Shown: in pieces, positions 8,519 through 16,567 of the stretch
Position numbering within the stretch: position 1 is the first letter of the stretch
Layout: each line of letters starts with the position of its first letter
Origin: Sporomusa silvacetica DSM 10669
GTDB taxonomy: Bacteria; Bacillota; Negativicutes; Sporomusales; Sporomusaceae
NCBI RefSeq assembly: GCF_002257705.1
Contig: NZ_LSLK01000143.1
Location: 30,906-94,905, forward strand
Length of the DNA stretch: 64,000 nt
Reading direction: 5' to 3'
The notes under the pieces: generated by a model
What the model was told of the DNA's origin: nothing
What the model saw: only the letters and a program-made list of their open reading frames with translations
Database searches by the model: none
Position numbers and translations under genes: made by a program

Positions 8519-9061
8519 TTATGCGCTGAATGGCATACCCATCAATCGTAACAGTTCTCTAGCTTCCTCGTCAGTTTTGGCGGTGGTAACTATAATAATT
8601 TCCATACCGCGAATCTTATCAACTTTATCATACTCGATTTCAGGGAAAATCAGTTGCTCTTTGATACCCAAGGTATAGTTACCGCGACCATCGAAAGATT
8701 TAGGGCTTATACCGCGGAAGTCACGAACCCGGGGTAATGAGATGTTGACTAGTTTATCAAGAAATTGATACATCCGTTCTCCACGCATAGTAACTTTGGC
8801 ACCAATTGGCATACCTTCACGAATTTTGAACGCTGCAATTGATTTTTTTGCTCTGGTTACGACCGGTTTTTGGCCGGCAATGAGTGTCATATCGTTTACC
8901 GCTGCGTCGAGAACTTTGGGGTTGCCTACAGCTTCACCAACGCCCATATTAATAACTACTTTCTCGACTTTGGGGATCTCCATAACATTTTTGTAGCCAA
9001 ACTTCTGCATCATAGCTTGTGCTACTTCGTTTCTATATTTTTCTTTCATTCTTGTAGCCAT
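8519..9061 (-). CDS. rplE: 50S ribosomal protein L5
   Basis: L5 binds 5S rRNA and forms the inter-subunit bridge to S13. The 180-residue product has the family hallmark VEKVVINMGVGEAVGNPK and the C-terminal IIIVTTAKTDEEARELL. GGAGG lies eight bases before the ATG at 9061. Confidence 0.98.
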   Translation of the reverse strand: MATRMKEKYRNEVAQAMMQKFGYKNVMEIPKVEKVVINMGVGEAVGNPKVLDAAVNDMTLIAGQKPVVTRAKKSIAAFKIREGMPIGAKVTMRGERMYQFLDKLVNISLPRVRDFRGISPKSFDGRGNYTLGIKEQLIFPEIEYDKVDKIRGMEIIIVTTAKTDEEARELLRLMGMPFSA

Positions 9062-9091
9062 GAGTTAACCTCCTTTCCGGAAAGAATGGTT

Positions 9092-9430
9092 TTACTTATC
9101 TTTATCAATAACTTCGCCGCATTTTTTGCACGTGCGTGCAAACCCGCCGCTACTTAATTGCGTTTTTTTGATGCGTGTAGGTTTGTCACAAGCAGGACAT
9201 ACCAGCATAACTTTGGCCGATGCAAGAGCAGCTTCTTTTACCATAATGCCGCCTTGGGGCGCCTTCTGGCTGGGTTTTGTATGACGTTTTACTTTGTTTA
9301 CGCCTTCAACCACAACTTTGCCTTTTTTAGGCAGAGCCTCCACAATCTTGCCTTGTTTGCCTTTATCTTTACCTGACAATACAACTACTTTATCGCCTTT
9401 TTTAACATGCAATTTTTGGGCTTCGGACAC
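9092..9430 (-). CDS. rplX: 50S ribosomal protein L24 with zinc ribbon
   Basis: L24 starts folding of 23S rRNA near the exit tunnel. The start is the GTG at 9428-9430, eight bases from AAGGAGG, giving 112 residues; an upstream GTG (9439) overlaps the ribosome site. The KOW motif (VKKGDKVVVLSGKDKGKQG) occupies the N-terminal third. The C-terminal CPACDKP and CKKCGE pairs form a probable zinc ribbon. Confidence 0.96.
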   Translation of the reverse strand: MSEAQKLHVKKGDKVVVLSGKDKGKQGKIVEALPKKGKVVVEGVNKVKRHTKPSQKAPQGGIMVKEAALASAKVMLVCPACDKPTRIKKTQLSSGGFARTCKKCGEVIDKDK

Positions 9431-9448
9431 TCCGGACACCTCCTTAAT

Positions 9449-9817
9449 CTAGATAACTTCCGGCGCCAGTGAGATAATTTTCATGAAATCTTTGTCCCTG
9501 AGTTCGCGTGCTACAGGTCCAAATATCCGTGTACCTCTCGGGCTTTTATCATCTTTTATAACAACTGCTGCATTCTCGTCAAACCGGATATAGGAACCAT
9601 CCGGACGGCGCAGTCCTTTACGGGTACGAACAACAACGGCTTTAACTACATCGCCTTTCTTGACAACGCCACCGGGTGTAGCGTCTTTAACAGCTGCTAC
9701 GATAATATCACCAATATTGGCATAGCGGCGGTAAGAGCCACCCATTACGCGGATGCACATTATCTGCTTTGCGCCGGTATTGTCAGCAACATTCAAGATA
9801 GTCTGTTGTTGAATCAT
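9449..9817 (-). CDS. rplN: 50S ribosomal protein L14
   Basis: L14 forms inter-subunit bridges and sits near L19. The 122-residue protein starts MIQQQTILNVADNTGAKQIM and carries the family signature GDVVKAVVVRTRKGLRRPDGS. It follows rpsQ by 84 bases; this spacer shows no terminator. Confidence 0.98.
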   Translation of the reverse strand: MIQQQTILNVADNTGAKQIMCIRVMGGSYRRYANIGDIIVAAVKDATPGGVVKKGDVVKAVVVRTRKGLRRPDGSYIRFDENAAVVIKDDKSPRGTRIFGPVARELRDKDFMKIISLAPEVI

Positions 9818-9901
9818 AGTGCTTATCCTCCTTCCTTATGCGGCTCGATGCTTACTTGGCATCTTGAGCGTTAGAAGCATATTCTCGGTGCTATGCTCGT
9901 A

Positions 9902-10162
9902 TTATTTTGCTTTTTCCAAAACTTCTACTACACGCCACCGTTTTTCTTTAGATAATGGACGCGTTTCCATGATTTTGACAGTATCCCCGACATGGCTTTC
10001 ATTATTATCGTCGTGGGCTTTAAATTTAACAGTTTGTTTAATCAATTTATGATACAGCGGATGGCGTACTAAACGTTCAACCGCTACTACTACTGTTTTT
10101 TCCATTTTATCACTTACTACTTTACCGATACGGGTCTTGCGGTCGTTTCTTTCAACGGTCAC
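9902..10162 (-). CDS. rpsQ: 30S ribosomal protein S17
   Basis: S17 is a primary 16S rRNA-binding protein. The 86-residue product uses a GTG start (10160-10162) eight bases after GGGAGG. The signature GDTVKIMETRPLSKEKRWRV is present. It sits between rpmC and rplN in the standard order. Confidence 0.97.
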   Translation of the reverse strand: MTVERNDRKTRIGKVVSDKMEKTVVVAVERLVRHPLYHKLIKQTVKFKAHDDNNESHVGDTVKIMETRPLSKEKRWRVVEVLEKAK

Positions 10163-10204
10163 TTTTGCTGCCTCCCTTCATCCTCACTTCTATAATGCCC
10201 TTAC

Positions 10205-10402
10205 TTATTGAGCCTTAAGTTCACGTTGACGCTGAACGGTTTTAATGCGGGCAATTGTTTTCTTGACGGCAGGAATCCGCATAGGGTTATCCAGTTGACC
10301 GGTTGCATGTTGGAACCGTAAGTTAAACAGCTCTTCTTTCAGTTTGTTTAAATTCTGGTCAAGTTCGGCGGCACTCATTTCGCGGATATCATTAGCCTTC
10401 AT
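10205..10402 (-). CDS. rpmC: 50S ribosomal protein L29
   Basis: L29 is a small helical protein at the tunnel exit and part of the docking site for trigger factor and SRP. The 65-residue sequence MKANDIREMSAAELDQNL... has the signature ELFNLRFQHATGQLDN. Its start codon lies inside the last codons of rplP (an 11-base overlap), implying translational coupling. Confidence 0.97.
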   Translation of the reverse strand: MKANDIREMSAAELDQNLNKLKEELFNLRFQHATGQLDNPMRIPAVKKTIARIKTVQRQRELKAQ

Positions 10403-10868
10403 TTACTTCACCACCCGCTTTAGCATTAGCACCTGGTGCGTCCATATCCAAATTCGCGGTATCCTCCCGCGTAACGAACTTGGTTTTAATAGGCAGCTTG
10501 TGCGCAGCAAGGCGCATAGCTTCACGCGCTATTTCTTCAGGCACACCATCCATTTCAAACATTACACGACCAGGCTTAACAACGGCTACCCAATACTCTG
10601 GTGAACCTTTACCACTACCCATGCGAGTCTCAGCAGGTTTGGCAGTGATCGGTTTATCCGGGAATATTTTTATCCAAACTTTACCGCCCCTTTTAATGTA
10701 ACGGGTCATAGCAATACGGGCTGCTTCAATTTGACGGTTGGTAATCCAAGCCGGTTCAAGCGCGACAAGCCCGAATTCACCATGGGAAACAGTAATGCCT
10801 TTAGTGGCTTTACCAGTCATACGTCCACGGAATTGTTTGCGATGTTTTACTCTCTTTGGAATAAGCAT
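10392..10868 (-). CDS. rplP: 50S ribosomal protein L16 with C-terminal extension
   Basis: L16 helps position tRNA in the A site. The core of about 137-144 residues is normal (MLIPKRVKHRKQFRGRM; MGSGKGSPEYWVAVV). The protein is 158 residues long because of a tail of roughly 15-20 residues rich in Ala, Gly, Asn and Asp. The tail extends the reading frame over the rpmC start, so it may exist partly to couple the two genes. Confidence 0.96.
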   Translation of the reverse strand: MLIPKRVKHRKQFRGRMTGKATKGITVSHGEFGLVALEPAWITNRQIEAARIAMTRYIKRGGKVWIKIFPDKPITAKPAETRMGSGKGSPEYWVAVVKPGRVMFEMDGVPEEIAREAMRLAAHKLPIKTKFVTREDTANLDMDAPGANAKAGGEVNEG

Positions 10869-10870
10869 TA

Positions 10871-11545
10871 TTATTCGCCCCCTTCAGTGGCGGCAACGGC
10901 AACAACAGTTTTCTTGGCTTCAGGCAGAACTTCACCTTTATAAATCCAAACTTTTACGCCGATACGACCATAGGTGGTAGCAGCTTCAGCTGTGCCATAA
11001 TCAATGTCAGCACGCAGTGTATGAAGAGGAATGCTGCCTTCACGATAGCTTTCGGTACGGGCAATTTCAGCACCACCCAGCCGTCCGCCTGCCGTTACTT
11101 TGATTCCTTTGGCCCCCATGCGCATCGTACGGGTTACTGACTGTTTCATGGCCCGACGGAAAGCAATACGCTTCTCGAGTTGAGCGGCAATGTTTTCAGC
11201 AACCAATGTGGCATCAAGCTCGGCCTGTTTAATTTCAGCGATGTTAACATCAATATTTTTGCTGGTAAGATCTTTTAGCCATCTTTTAATATTCTCAATT
11301 CCGCTACCGCCGCGACCAATAACCATACCAGGCTTAGAGGTATGAATGGTAACTTTCACCCTATTTGCCGCACGCTCAATAATGATTTGCGACACATTCG
11401 AAGTGTAAAGTTTTTCTTTCAGCAAAGCACGGATTTTAATATCTTCATGCAGGTTTTTAGCATAGTCTTTGTCGGCATACCATCTTGCGTCCCAAGTCTT
11501 GATAATGCCAAGGCGAAGACCATGTGGATTAACTTTTTGACCCAC
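10871..11545 (-). CDS. rpsC: 30S ribosomal protein S3
   Basis: S3 lines the mRNA entry site and has an N-terminal KH domain (MVIGRGGSGIENIKRWL). The start is the GTG at 11543-11545, eight bases after AAGGAGG, giving MGQKVNPHGLRLG and 224 residues; the longer frame from 11587 would run into rplV and is rejected. It is two bases from rplP. Confidence 0.97.
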   Translation of the reverse strand: MGQKVNPHGLRLGIIKTWDARWYADKDYAKNLHEDIKIRALLKEKLYTSNVSQIIIERAANRVKVTIHTSKPGMVIGRGGSGIENIKRWLKDLTSKNIDVNIAEIKQAELDATLVAENIAAQLEKRIAFRRAMKQSVTRTMRMGAKGIKVTAGGRLGGAEIARTESYREGSIPLHTLRADIDYGTAEAATTYGRIGVKVWIYKGEVLPEAKKTVVAVAATEGGE

Positions 11546-11570
11546 TAATTTTCCCTCCTTCGTTCTTAGT

Positions 11571-11903
11571 TTATCTCTCTTTAACAACCAATGTTACATG
11601 GCTGGTACGTTTTAAAATTTTGAATGCTTGACCGCGTGAGCGCGGATGAATACGCTTTAATGTCGGGCCTTGATCAACAAATGCCTGCGATACATAAAGA
11701 GCGTCGACATTCAGATCACAGTTGTGTTCAGCATTGGCGATAGCCGATTTAAGCACTTTCTCCAAAACTTCAGCTCCAACTTTCGGAGTGTATTTTAGTA
11801 TTGCAAAAGCCTCACCCACGTTCTTGCCGCGAATTAAGTCAATAACAATGCGGATTTTGCGGGGAGCAATACGAATGTGTCTGGCAATTGCTTTAGCTTC
11901 CAT
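11571..11903 (-). CDS. rplV: 50S ribosomal protein L22
   Basis: L22 extends a long loop into the exit tunnel, where macrolide resistance mutations map in other species. The 110-residue product begins MEAKAIARHIRIAPRK and has the C-terminal hairpin HPRSRGQAFKILKRTSHVT. The order rpsS-rplV-rpsC is standard. Confidence 0.98.
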   Translation of the reverse strand: MEAKAIARHIRIAPRKIRIVIDLIRGKNVGEAFAILKYTPKVGAEVLEKVLKSAIANAEHNCDLNVDALYVSQAFVDQGPTLKRIHPRSRGQAFKILKRTSHVTLVVKER

Positions 11904-11949
11904 TATTTAACCCCCTTCCGGCTATAAGTCCCGGATTTTTGCTAAGCGA

Positions 11950-12231
11950 TTATTTTACCCCGGTAGACCGTTCAGAACCGCCGTGGCCTTTATATGTCCG
12001 AGTTGGCGCAAATTCGCCAAGTTTGTGCCCTACCATATCTTCAGTAACATATACTGGTACATGCTTACGGCCATCATGAACAGCGAGGGTGTGTCCGATA
12101 AAAGTAGGCAGGATGGTCGAGCTGCGCGACCAGGTTTTAATAACTTTTTTTTCATTTTTAGCATTAAGTGCATCAATCTTCTTAGTCAAGCTTGCATGCA
12201 CATAAGGCCCTTTTTTAATTGATCTTGACAC
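11950..12231 (-). CDS. rpsS: 30S ribosomal protein S19
   Basis: S19 forms a complex with S13 in the 30S head near the A-site tRNA. The 93-residue protein uses a GTG start (12229-12231) preceded by AAGGAGG, and reads MSRSIKKGPYVHASL; the motif KLGEFAPTRTYKGHGGSE closes the family core. The 89 bases between rplB and rpsS hold no gene. Confidence 0.97.
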   Translation of the reverse strand: MSRSIKKGPYVHASLTKKIDALNAKNEKKVIKTWSRSSTILPTFIGHTLAVHDGRKHVPVYVTEDMVGHKLGEFAPTRTYKGHGGSERSTGVK

Positions 12232-12320
12232 CTAAAATAGCCTCCTTTCGCTACGTTCGCGGGTTCGCTCATTCGTGATTTCTCACTATTGGCTCATCCC
12301 CCGAACATTTAAACCTCGAC

Positions 12321-13166
12321 TTATCGACCTGTCGTCTGCCTCGAACTACGTCTCTTAACGATCAATTTGTCAGAAGCTTTCTTTTTACGGGTTTTTGCAC
12401 CCATAGCACATTTACCCCACGGAGTAACTGGATGCTTACGGCCAACAGGTGAACGGCCTTCACCACCGCCATGCGGATGGTCACACGGGTTCATAGAAAC
12501 ACCGCGGTTAGCAGGACGGATGCCCAGCCAACGAGAACGGCCAGCTTTACCAATGGTGATATTTTCGTGTTCAAGGTTGCCTACCTGACCAATCGTAGCC
12601 CGGCAATTAATATGAACTTTTCTAAGTTCACCAGATGGCAATCTGAGAAGTGCATGACTGCCTTCCTTAGCCATAAGCTGAGCAGACGCACCGGCTGAAC
12701 GAACCAATTGGCCGCCTTTACCGATTTTCATTTCAATGTTGTGAACTTGGGTACCTACCGGTATATTTTTAAAAGGTAAAGCATTACCAACCTTGATATC
12801 GGCTTCAGGGCCGCTCACGATGGTATCGCCTACTTTAAGACCGTTAGGAGCTAGAATATAACGTTTCTCACCATCAGCATAGCTTAAGAGAGCAATCCGT
12901 GCTGAACGGTTCGGATCATATTCAATAGTGGCAACGTTTGCAGGAACGCCATCTTTATTACGTTTGAAGTCAATAACACGGTACAGACGTTTATGTCCAC
13001 CGCCTTGATGTCGAACAGTTAAACGACCTTGCTGGTTACGACCGGCGTGTTTTTGTAGACGCTCGGTAAGAGAACGCTCGGGACGATCTACGGTAATATC
13101 CGAAAAATCGGCTACCGTCATAAATCTTCTGCCAGGAGCGTATGGTTTAAAACTTTTAACTGGCAT
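12321..13166 (-). CDS. rplB: 50S ribosomal protein L2
   Basis: L2 is one of the most conserved large-subunit proteins, close to the peptidyl transferase centre. The 281-residue chain has the signature RGVSMNPCDHPHGGGEGRSP, with the functional histidine in this loop, and a basic C terminus. It sits downstream of rplW in the S10 operon. Confidence 0.98.
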   Translation of the reverse strand: MPVKSFKPYAPGRRFMTVADFSDITVDRPERSLTERLQKHAGRNQQGRLTVRHQGGGHKRLYRVIDFKRNKDGVPANVATIEYDPNRSARIALLSYADGEKRYILAPNGLKVGDTIVSGPEADIKVGNALPFKNIPVGTQVHNIEMKIGKGGQLVRSAGASAQLMAKEGSHALLRLPSGELRKVHINCRATIGQVGNLEHENITIGKAGRSRWLGIRPANRGVSMNPCDHPHGGGEGRSPVGRKHPVTPWGKCAMGAKTRKKKASDKLIVKRRSSRQTTGR

Positions 13167-13195
13167 GTATGCCCCTCCTTTTTTAGAGAATTTGG

Positions 13196-13483
13196 TTATA
13201 CACCTTCAAAGAATTCTATGCGCTCGCCGGCAGCCAATTTTACAATGGCTTTTTTGAAGTCCGAACGTTTGCCGATATTCTTACCCATACGTTTGGTTTT
13301 ACCCATTACCCGAATGGTGTTCACGTTAAGAACTTTTACTTTGAAGATTTGCTCAACAGCTTGACGAACTTCAACTTTATTAGCTGTAAGCGGCACAATA
13401 AATGTATATTTGTTCTCAGCCATCAATGCATTAGTTTTTTCAGTGATGTATGGTCTGAGGAGAATGTCGCGTGGATTTGCCAT
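13196..13483 (-). CDS. rplW: 50S ribosomal protein L23
   Basis: L23 sits at the tunnel exit and docks trigger factor and SRP. The 95-residue product begins MANPRDILLRPYITEKTNALM. Its ATG shares one base with the TAA of rplD (TAATG at 13481-13485), so translation of the two is probably coupled. Confidence 0.98.
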   Translation of the reverse strand: MANPRDILLRPYITEKTNALMAENKYTFIVPLTANKVEVRQAVEQIFKVKVLNVNTIRVMGKTKRMGKNIGKRSDFKKAIVKLAAGERIEFFEGV

Positions 13484-14106
13484 TATGCCAGCACCTCCTC
13501 AATCTTAGCGACTGCTTCTTTGGTTACAAGTACCTTGTCATGATGAAGAAGGTCAAAAACATTCAGTCCAATAGTTCCGATAGCTTTAACACCAGGAATA
13601 TTGCGGGACGATTTTGCAACATTTTCATCATTATCAACAGTGATAATCAAAGCTTTTGCTGGCGCCTCAAAATTACCAAGGAAATTTACTACATCTTTGG
13701 TTTTTGGCTCAGCAAAGTTAATACTTTCAACTATCAGTAATTCACCGTCGTTGACCTTGGCGGTCAGTGCCGATTTAATTGCTAAACGGCGAGCTTTACG
13801 AGGCATACTGAACTTGTAGCTGCGCGGATGCGGTCCAAACGCTACACCGCCCCCTACCCACAATGGAGACCGAATGCTACCAGACCGTGCCCGGCCGGTA
13901 CCTTTTTGTTTCCAGGGTTTTCTGCCGCCACCACGTACCATAGATCTGGTCTTAGTTGCGTGATTACCTTGACGCTGGCTTGCCAGCTGCATAACTACTG
14001 CCTGATGAACAACAGCTTCATTTATTTCTACGCCAAATACGCTATCATTAAGTTCCATTTCACCGGTTTTTGCACCGGTCATGTCATATACTGCCACTTT
14101 CGGCAT
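13483..14106 (-). CDS. rplD: 50S ribosomal protein L4
   Basis: L4 lines the exit tunnel and in enterobacteria represses the S10 operon through the mRNA leader. The 207-residue protein has the tunnel loop region TRSMVRGGGRKPWKQKGTGR. A 7-base stem (about 14152-14176) overlaps the upstream rplC stop, so a local mRNA structure separates L3 and L4 genes. Confidence 0.97.
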   Translation of the reverse strand: MPKVAVYDMTGAKTGEMELNDSVFGVEINEAVVHQAVVMQLASQRQGNHATKTRSMVRGGGRKPWKQKGTGRARSGSIRSPLWVGGGVAFGPHPRSYKFSMPRKARRLAIKSALTAKVNDGELLIVESINFAEPKTKDVVNFLGNFEAPAKALIITVDNDENVAKSSRNIPGVKAIGTIGLNVFDLLHHDKVLVTKEAVAKIEEVLA

Positions 14107-14174
14107 ATAGCACGTCCTCCTTTCGATGCTCGCAACCTGTACTCTACGACAAATCGCAAAGCTGCAAGCTGCGA

Positions 14175-14816
14175 TTACTTATTGGGTTTTATTGTATTTT
14201 TTACAATGACGAAACTGCCTTTAGGTCCGGGAACAGCACCTTTAACCAGTAAAAGGTTACGGGGTACATCGACGCGAACCACTTGCAGCCGCTGTACGGT
14301 AACTTTTTGTCCGCCCATACGACCTGGGAGTTTTTTACCTTTAAATACTTTACCGCCGCCACCACTCATCCGGGAACCGATAGTTCCTGGCTCGCGATGG
14401 GATTTAGAACCGTGTCCCATAGGTCCACATGCAAAGTTGTGGCGTTTAATGGTACCAGCAAAACCTTTGCCTTTAGCAGTACCGGTTACATCAATAAGTT
14501 CACCTTCGCTGAACACATCAGCGCTAAGAACTTGACCTACTGTATATTCAGAGGCTCCAGGCAGGCGCAGCTCACGGATAAATTTTACCGCTTTAACGTT
14601 GGCCTTGGCAAAGTGGCCCTGCATAGGTTTGTTAACATTCTTCTCTTTAACAGCGCCAAATCCAAGTTGCACTGCATTGTAGCCATCATTTTCAACTGTC
14701 TTATTTTGCACTACGACATTGGGACCGGCTTCAATAACAGTAACCGGAATAACTCTACCCTCAGCCGTAAAGATTTGGGTCATGCCCAGTTTTTTTCCTA
14801 AAATTCCTTTAGCCAT
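14175..14816 (-). CDS. rplC: 50S ribosomal protein L3
   Basis: L3 starts 50S assembly and reaches the peptidyl transferase centre with a long loop. The 213-residue product starts MAKGILGKKLGMTQIF from the ATG at 14816, nine bases after GGAGG; the longer frame from 14858 overlaps rpsJ and is rejected. The loop motif KRHNFACGPMGHGSKSHREP is present. Confidence 0.97.
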   Translation of the reverse strand: MAKGILGKKLGMTQIFTAEGRVIPVTVIEAGPNVVVQNKTVENDGYNAVQLGFGAVKEKNVNKPMQGHFAKANVKAVKFIRELRLPGASEYTVGQVLSADVFSEGELIDVTGTAKGKGFAGTIKRHNFACGPMGHGSKSHREPGTIGSRMSGGGGKVFKGKKLPGRMGGQKVTVQRLQVVRVDVPRNLLLVKGAVPGPKGSFVIVKNTIKPNK

Positions 14817-14832
14817 ATTATCGCACCTCCTC

Positions 14833-15144
14833 TTACAGCTTGATTTCGATGTCCACACCAGCCGGCAAGTCGAGACGCATTAAAGCATCTACGGTCTTAG
14901 GGGTCGGCTCCAGAATGTCAATAAGACGTTTATGTGTCCGCATTTCGAATTGTTCGCGGGAGTCTTTGTTGACATGGGGTGAACGCAAAATAGTGAAAAT
15001 ATTTTTCTCTGTAGGAAGCGGAATAGGGCCAGAAACCATAGCGCCGGTACGTTTTGCGGTCTCAACAATCTTGGCCGCACTTTGGTCAAGCGCCTTATGG
15101 TCATATGCCTTAAGGCGGATTCTAATTTTTTGTTGTTTAGCCAT
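14833..15144 (-). CDS. rpsJ: 30S ribosomal protein S10
   Basis: S10 (NusE) acts both in the 30S head and, with NusB, in transcription antitermination. The 103-residue protein MAKQQKIRIRLKAYDHKALD is full length. It is the first gene of the S10 operon, but there is no clear terminator between it and tuf1, only two strong hairpins (15192-15282), so read-through from tuf1 is possible. Confidence 0.98.
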   Translation of the reverse strand: MAKQQKIRIRLKAYDHKALDQSAAKIVETAKRTGAMVSGPIPLPTEKNIFTILRSPHVNKDSREQFEMRTHKRLIDILEPTPKTVDALMRLDLPAGVDIEIKL

Positions 15145-15191
15145 TTATTTATTCCTCCTTATCGCCCAGTTTCTCTGAACGGACATTCTCG

Positions 15192-15227
15192 GTGGAAATT
15201 TCCCCGCGCGTGCGGGCCACCTTCCAC
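15192..15227 (-). promoter_or_regulatory. Hairpin in the tuf1-rpsJ leader (proximal)
   Basis: A nested stem: GTGGAA (15192-15197) with TTCCAC (15222-15227), and inside it CCCGC (15203-15207) with GCGGG (15212-15216). There is no U-run after it on the minus strand, so it is not a simple terminator. It lies in the untranslated leader of the S10 operon, where some bacteria place an L4-responsive structure. Function here is inferred from position only. Confidence 0.5.
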
Positions 15228-15241
15228 GTCATCGCCGGTCA

Positions 15242-15282
15242 ATATCCTGGTAAAAGGCGGCATCTGCCGCCCTACCAGATAT
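15242..15282 (-). promoter_or_regulatory. Strong hairpin between tuf1 and rpsJ (distal)
   Basis: CTGGTA (15247-15252) pairs with TACCAG (15273-15278), and GGCGGCA (15256-15262) pairs with TGCCGCC (15265-15271) around a two-base loop; ATAT ends extend the stem. No U-run follows in either direction, so it could be a processing or attenuation structure between the str and S10 units. Confidence 0.55.
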
Positions 15283-15300
15283 CATAATTATACAAAGAGA

Positions 15301-16503
15301 TTATTCTTCAACAGCAGTTACAACACCAGCGCCTACTGTACGGCCACCTTCACGAATAGCAAAGCGCAGACCTTCTTCAATCGCAATCGGGGTAATAAGC
15401 GCTATATTCATTTGGATGTTATCGCCAGGCATTACCATTTCTACACCTTCTGGCAATGTAACAACACCAGTTACGTCTGTTGTTCTAAAGTAGAATTGCG
15501 GACGATAACCGTTAAAAAACGGGGTATGACGGCCGCCTTCTTCTTTGGACAGTACATATACTTCGGATTTGAATTTGGTGTGCGGTTTAATGGTACCAGG
15601 CTTAGCCAATACTTGGCCACGCTCGATTTCTTTACGCTCAACACCTCTTAAAAGTGCACCAATGTTGTCACCAGCTACTGCCGAATCCAATAGTTTCCGG
15701 AACATTTCTACACCAGTTACTTCTGTTGATTTCGGTTTTTCGCTCATACCAACGATTTCTATGGTATCGCCTACTTTTACTACGCCACGCTCTACACGAC
15801 CGGTAGCTACGGTACCACGACCAGTGATGGTGAATACGTCTTCCACAGGCATCAGGAAGGGCTTGTCAGTAGCACGTTCCGGAGTTGGAATATATTCATC
15901 AACTTTTGCCATCAGCTCATGGATTTTGCCACACCATTCGCAATCAGCTTTCGCACAACCGCAGTTAAGTACTTTTACGGCAGAACCTGATACTACAGGA
16001 ATGTCATCTCCTGGGAATTCGTAGCTGGAGAGAAGTTCACGAACTTCCATTTCTACTAGTTCCATCAGTTCAGCGTCATCAACCAGGTCGGCTTTGTTTA
16101 AGAATACAACCATCGCAGGTACGCCAACTTGACGGGACAGCAAAATGTGTTCGCGAGTTTGCGGCATCGGGCCGTCAGCTGCCGATACAACCAGGATAGC
16201 GCCGTCCATCTGAGCTGCGCCGGTGATCATGTTTTTAACATAGTCAGCATGGCCTGGGCAGTCCACGTGGGCATAATGGCGAGCTGCAGTTTCATACTCA
16301 ACGTGAGCTGTGTTGATGGTGATACCGCGTTCTCTTTCTTCTGGTGCTTTGTCAATCATGTCATAAGCCATGAACTCAGCGCCGCCGTGTTTTGCCAATG
16401 TCATGGTAATGGCAGCAGTCAGCGAGGTTTTGCCATGGTCAACGTGACCGATTGTACCAATGTTAACATGTGGTTTGTTTCTTTCAAACTTTTTCTTAGC
16501 CAT
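15301..16503 (-). CDS. tuf: Elongation factor Tu, copy 1
   Basis: EF-Tu brings aminoacyl-tRNA to the ribosome as a GTP complex. The 400-residue protein has the G motifs GHVDHGKT (19-26), DCPGH (81-85) and NKAD (136-139). Unusually, the region between the G5 motif and domain 2 reads NCGCAKADCEWCG, with Cys181, Cys183, Cys188 and Cys191 where most EF-Tu lack cysteines. It differs from copy 2 at one residue (Glu261 here, Val261 there). It is the last gene of the str operon, 64 bases after fusA. Confidence 0.98.
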   Translation of the reverse strand: MAKKKFERNKPHVNIGTIGHVDHGKTSLTAAITMTLAKHGGAEFMAYDMIDKAPEERERGITINTAHVEYETAARHYAHVDCPGHADYVKNMITGAAQMDGAILVVSAADGPMPQTREHILLSRQVGVPAMVVFLNKADLVDDAELMELVEMEVRELLSSYEFPGDDIPVVSGSAVKVLNCGCAKADCEWCGKIHELMAKVDEYIPTPERATDKPFLMPVEDVFTITGRGTVATGRVERGVVKVGDTIEIVGMSEKPKSTEVTGVEMFRKLLDSAVAGDNIGALLRGVERKEIERGQVLAKPGTIKPHTKFKSEVYVLSKEEGGRHTPFFNGYRPQFYFRTTDVTGVVTLPEGVEMVMPGDNIQMNIALITPIAIEEGLRFAIREGGRTVGAGVVTAVEE

Positions 16504-16567
16504 TTGAGTGTTACCTCCTAAGTTTATTACTTTAAAGTTTTAGGTAAGCAATTAAGCGAGCAAGTTA

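Noticed and set aside
14283..14801. 172-residue plus-strand frame opposite rplC
   Set aside because: Antisense to L3, no ribosome site or family resemblance.
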